20,000 nucleotides of DNA from NCBI GenBank assembly GCA_034096865.1, contig JAWQFJ010016328.1, positions 1 to 20,000 on the forward strand, in the 5' to 3' direction. This DNA is from Theodoxus fluviatilis (taxonomy: Eukaryota; Mollusca; Gastropoda; Cycloneritida; Neritidae). The notes below the pieces were generated by a model. It made no database searches. It saw nothing but the letters and a program-made list of their open reading frames with translations, and was not told the DNA's origin. The translations under genes were made by a program, and so were the position numbers. Position 1 is the first letter of the stretch. The number at the start of each line of letters is the position of its first letter. This document shows, piece after piece, positions 18,898 through 20,000 of the stretch.

Positions 18898-18940
18898 TTT
18901 ATCCCTCCAGGTTTACTGGAGGTCGTCCTCACAGCTTTAT
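18898..18940 (+). repeat. TATCCCTCCAG hairpin box, copy 1
   Basis: CCTCCAG-GTTTA-CTGGAGG (18904-18922) is a perfect 7-bp stem with a 5-base loop. It is followed by GTCGTCCTCACAGCTTTAT. The same block recurs at 19260-19334. Confidence 0.85.
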
Positions 18941-19259
18941 TGTCTTGTTTTTTTATGCCAACACCTGGAGGTTCAGCGCCAACAGTTTTTATTTACAACA
19001 GCTTGAAAAAGCAAAACACGTAAATGGCTGATGACAAATACAGCAACCTTTATAATACAATATTCAGGTACAGATAATGGTTGCGTCAGTATTAGCTAAC
19101 AGTCCTTTGTGTGGGAGTTTGATTTCCAGGATAAAAATGGTGGTGCTGATGACGTTGCTGCTGTTGCTGAGTCTAAGATGGATCCTGTAGGAAGTGGGGG
19201 CTTGCCCTAACACACCCAAAAATGTAAGAGAAAATGTACCCCTTGTACATCTCTTTCAG
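18941..19259. other. Spacer between hairpin boxes
   Basis: About 320 bases without a recognised gene, AT-rich at first, with GCTGCTGTTGCTG at 19158-19170. It could be the body of a small non-autonomous element bounded by the hairpin boxes, but no target-site duplication was found. Confidence 0.4.
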
Positions 19260-19334
19260 TTTATCCATCCAGGTTTACGGGAGGTCCTCACAGCTTTATC
19301 CCTCCAGGTTTACTGGAGGTCCTCATAGCTTTAT
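19260..19334 (+). repeat. TATCCCTCCAG hairpin box, two tandem copies
   Basis: Two 35-bp copies, 19260-19294 (variant stem) and 19295-19329 (perfect stem at 19301-19319), each closing with CCTCACAGCTTTA or CCTCATAGCTTTA. The second copy runs straight into the CTGT microsatellite. A fourth partial box (TTTATCCCTCCAGGG) is at 19833-19847. Confidence 0.85.
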
Positions 19335-19394
19335 CTGTCTCTCTGTTTGTTTGTCTGTCTGTCTGACTGTCTGTCTGTCTGTCTGTCTGTCTGT

Positions 19395-19431
<37 letters not shown>

Positions 19432-19479
19432 TGTCTGTCTGCCTGTCTGTCTGCCTGCCTGCCTGCCTGTCTGTCTGCC

Positions 19480-19554
<75 letters not shown>
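19335..19554 (+). repeat. (CTGT)n / (CTGC)n microsatellite
   Basis: About 220 bases of CTGT with two CTGC-rich blocks (19397-19428 and 19450-19469). The right 80 bases are perfect CTGT. Open frames on both strands (Cys-Leu-Ser-Val, Asp-Arg-Gln-Thr) are artefacts. Confidence 0.95.
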
Positions 19555-19894
19555 AAGTCCCGACTTAACGGCTGATATCTCCAAAACTACTGGTCGGATT
19601 TCCTTGACATTTTGAACACTTACTGGAAGTTACATCCGATTGAAGGTATCAAATTTTCAGAATCAAGGTTTGAAAAGAAAGTGACTTTTTGATGTTGCAA
19701 AGAAGGCAAGGGACGGAACTCTCTCCCGACTCAAGGGAAGTTTTGGCATGTGTGACGTGATCATTTGACGTCGAATAACATGACGTAATTTCGAGGAGAT
19801 TGGACATTGGTAAAGGAGAGAGAAGTATTTGTTTTTATCCCTCCAGGGCCTGTATGCACGTCGGTCCGTTTAGTGGACTAATCGCGTTTATCCT
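19555..19894 (+). other. Repeat-family-like sequence downstream of the CTGT array
   Basis: Non-coding, starting GTAAGTCCCGACTTAACGG after the microsatellite and containing ATATCTCCAAAACTACTGG. The layout of hairpin box, CTGT array and this flank suggests a dispersed non-autonomous element, but no terminal repeats are proven. Confidence 0.3.
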
Positions 19895-20000
19895 CAGGGG
19901 CGGATCAGTTCATTTTTTTTGGGGGGTGGGTTTCCAAACTTTTTTAAGACCGGGAAGGAAGGGGATTTTAAGGCGCCTATATACGTACCCGTTTGCAAGC
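19895..20000 (+). mobile_element. Possible hAT-type terminus (MITE), cut by window edge
   Basis: CAGGGGCGGATCAG at 19895 followed by T-run and G-run (TTTTTTTTGGGGGGTGGG). hAT-superfamily inverted repeats commonly begin CAGNGGCG, and this form followed by a G-rich stretch is familiar from animal non-autonomous elements. The 8 bases before it, GTTTATCCT or a shifted version, would be the target duplication; the other end lies outside the window. Confidence 0.35.

Noticed and set aside
19234..19584. Cys-Leu-Ser-Val frame on + and Asp-Arg-Gln-Thr frame on -
   Set aside because: CTGT microsatellite artefacts.

Overview
The window looks like repeat-rich DNA of an animal, most likely a marine invertebrate. 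Mollusc-like is my best guess, but this is inference from the repeat style. Evidence for an animal is a non-LTR retrotransposon, a Ty3/Gypsy-type pol remnant, very long (TC)n, (CAAT)n, (CAGA)n and (CTGT)n microsatellites, and a gene visible only when split at GT-AG introns. Nothing prokaryotic is present: no operons, no ribosome-binding sites and no compact coding.

Layout. Positions 1-2738 are the 3' part of a non-LTR retrotransposon on the + strand. Its reverse transcriptase is open to the left window edge, one frameshift lies near 1992-2004, and it ends in a small hairpin, AATAAA and a TCAA tail. Positions 2741-6235 are a microsatellite desert: (TC)n, a short unique island, (CAAT)n, then about 2.75 kb of nearly G-free degenerate CTCTCTCA sequence. 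Positions 6236-10090 are mostly unique DNA in which I recognise no gene; its right end looks like the 3' tail of a retroposon ending in (ATTC)n. Positions 10369-11519 hold a GA/CAGA/GA sandwich and then a 12-bp minisatellite.

Positions 11578-17447 are the most interesting block. Its two edges are arrays of the 10-bp palindrome TTCTATAGAA. Each array ends outward in the same 15-bp sequence, CATCCCATATAAAAA, in inverted orientation. Between them is a CpG-rich promoter-like segment with palindromic E2F-type sites, a candidate first exon, and two well supported exons (14927-15081 and 15963-16057). These exons splice in phase and together encode a BEN DNA-binding domain. A candidate middle exon (14498-14656) has good splice sites but no fully satisfactory frame. 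The presumed intron 3 holds a 90-bp, nearly loop-free palindrome and a triple 29-30-bp repeat.

Positions 17957-18785 on the - strand are a broken Gypsy-type pol 3' fragment (integrase core to C-terminal tail). It is truncated, frameshifted and has lost a catalytic Asp. Positions 18786-20000 are a mosaic of small repeats: a 16-bp repeat, a recurrent TATCCCTCCAG hairpin box, (CTGT)n, and at the right edge a sequence resembling a hAT-type terminal inverted repeat.

The only probable host gene is the BEN gene. Whether the inverted arrays around it are the ends of one large foldback-type mobile element carrying it, or two unrelated insertions of one repeat family, cannot be decided from this window.
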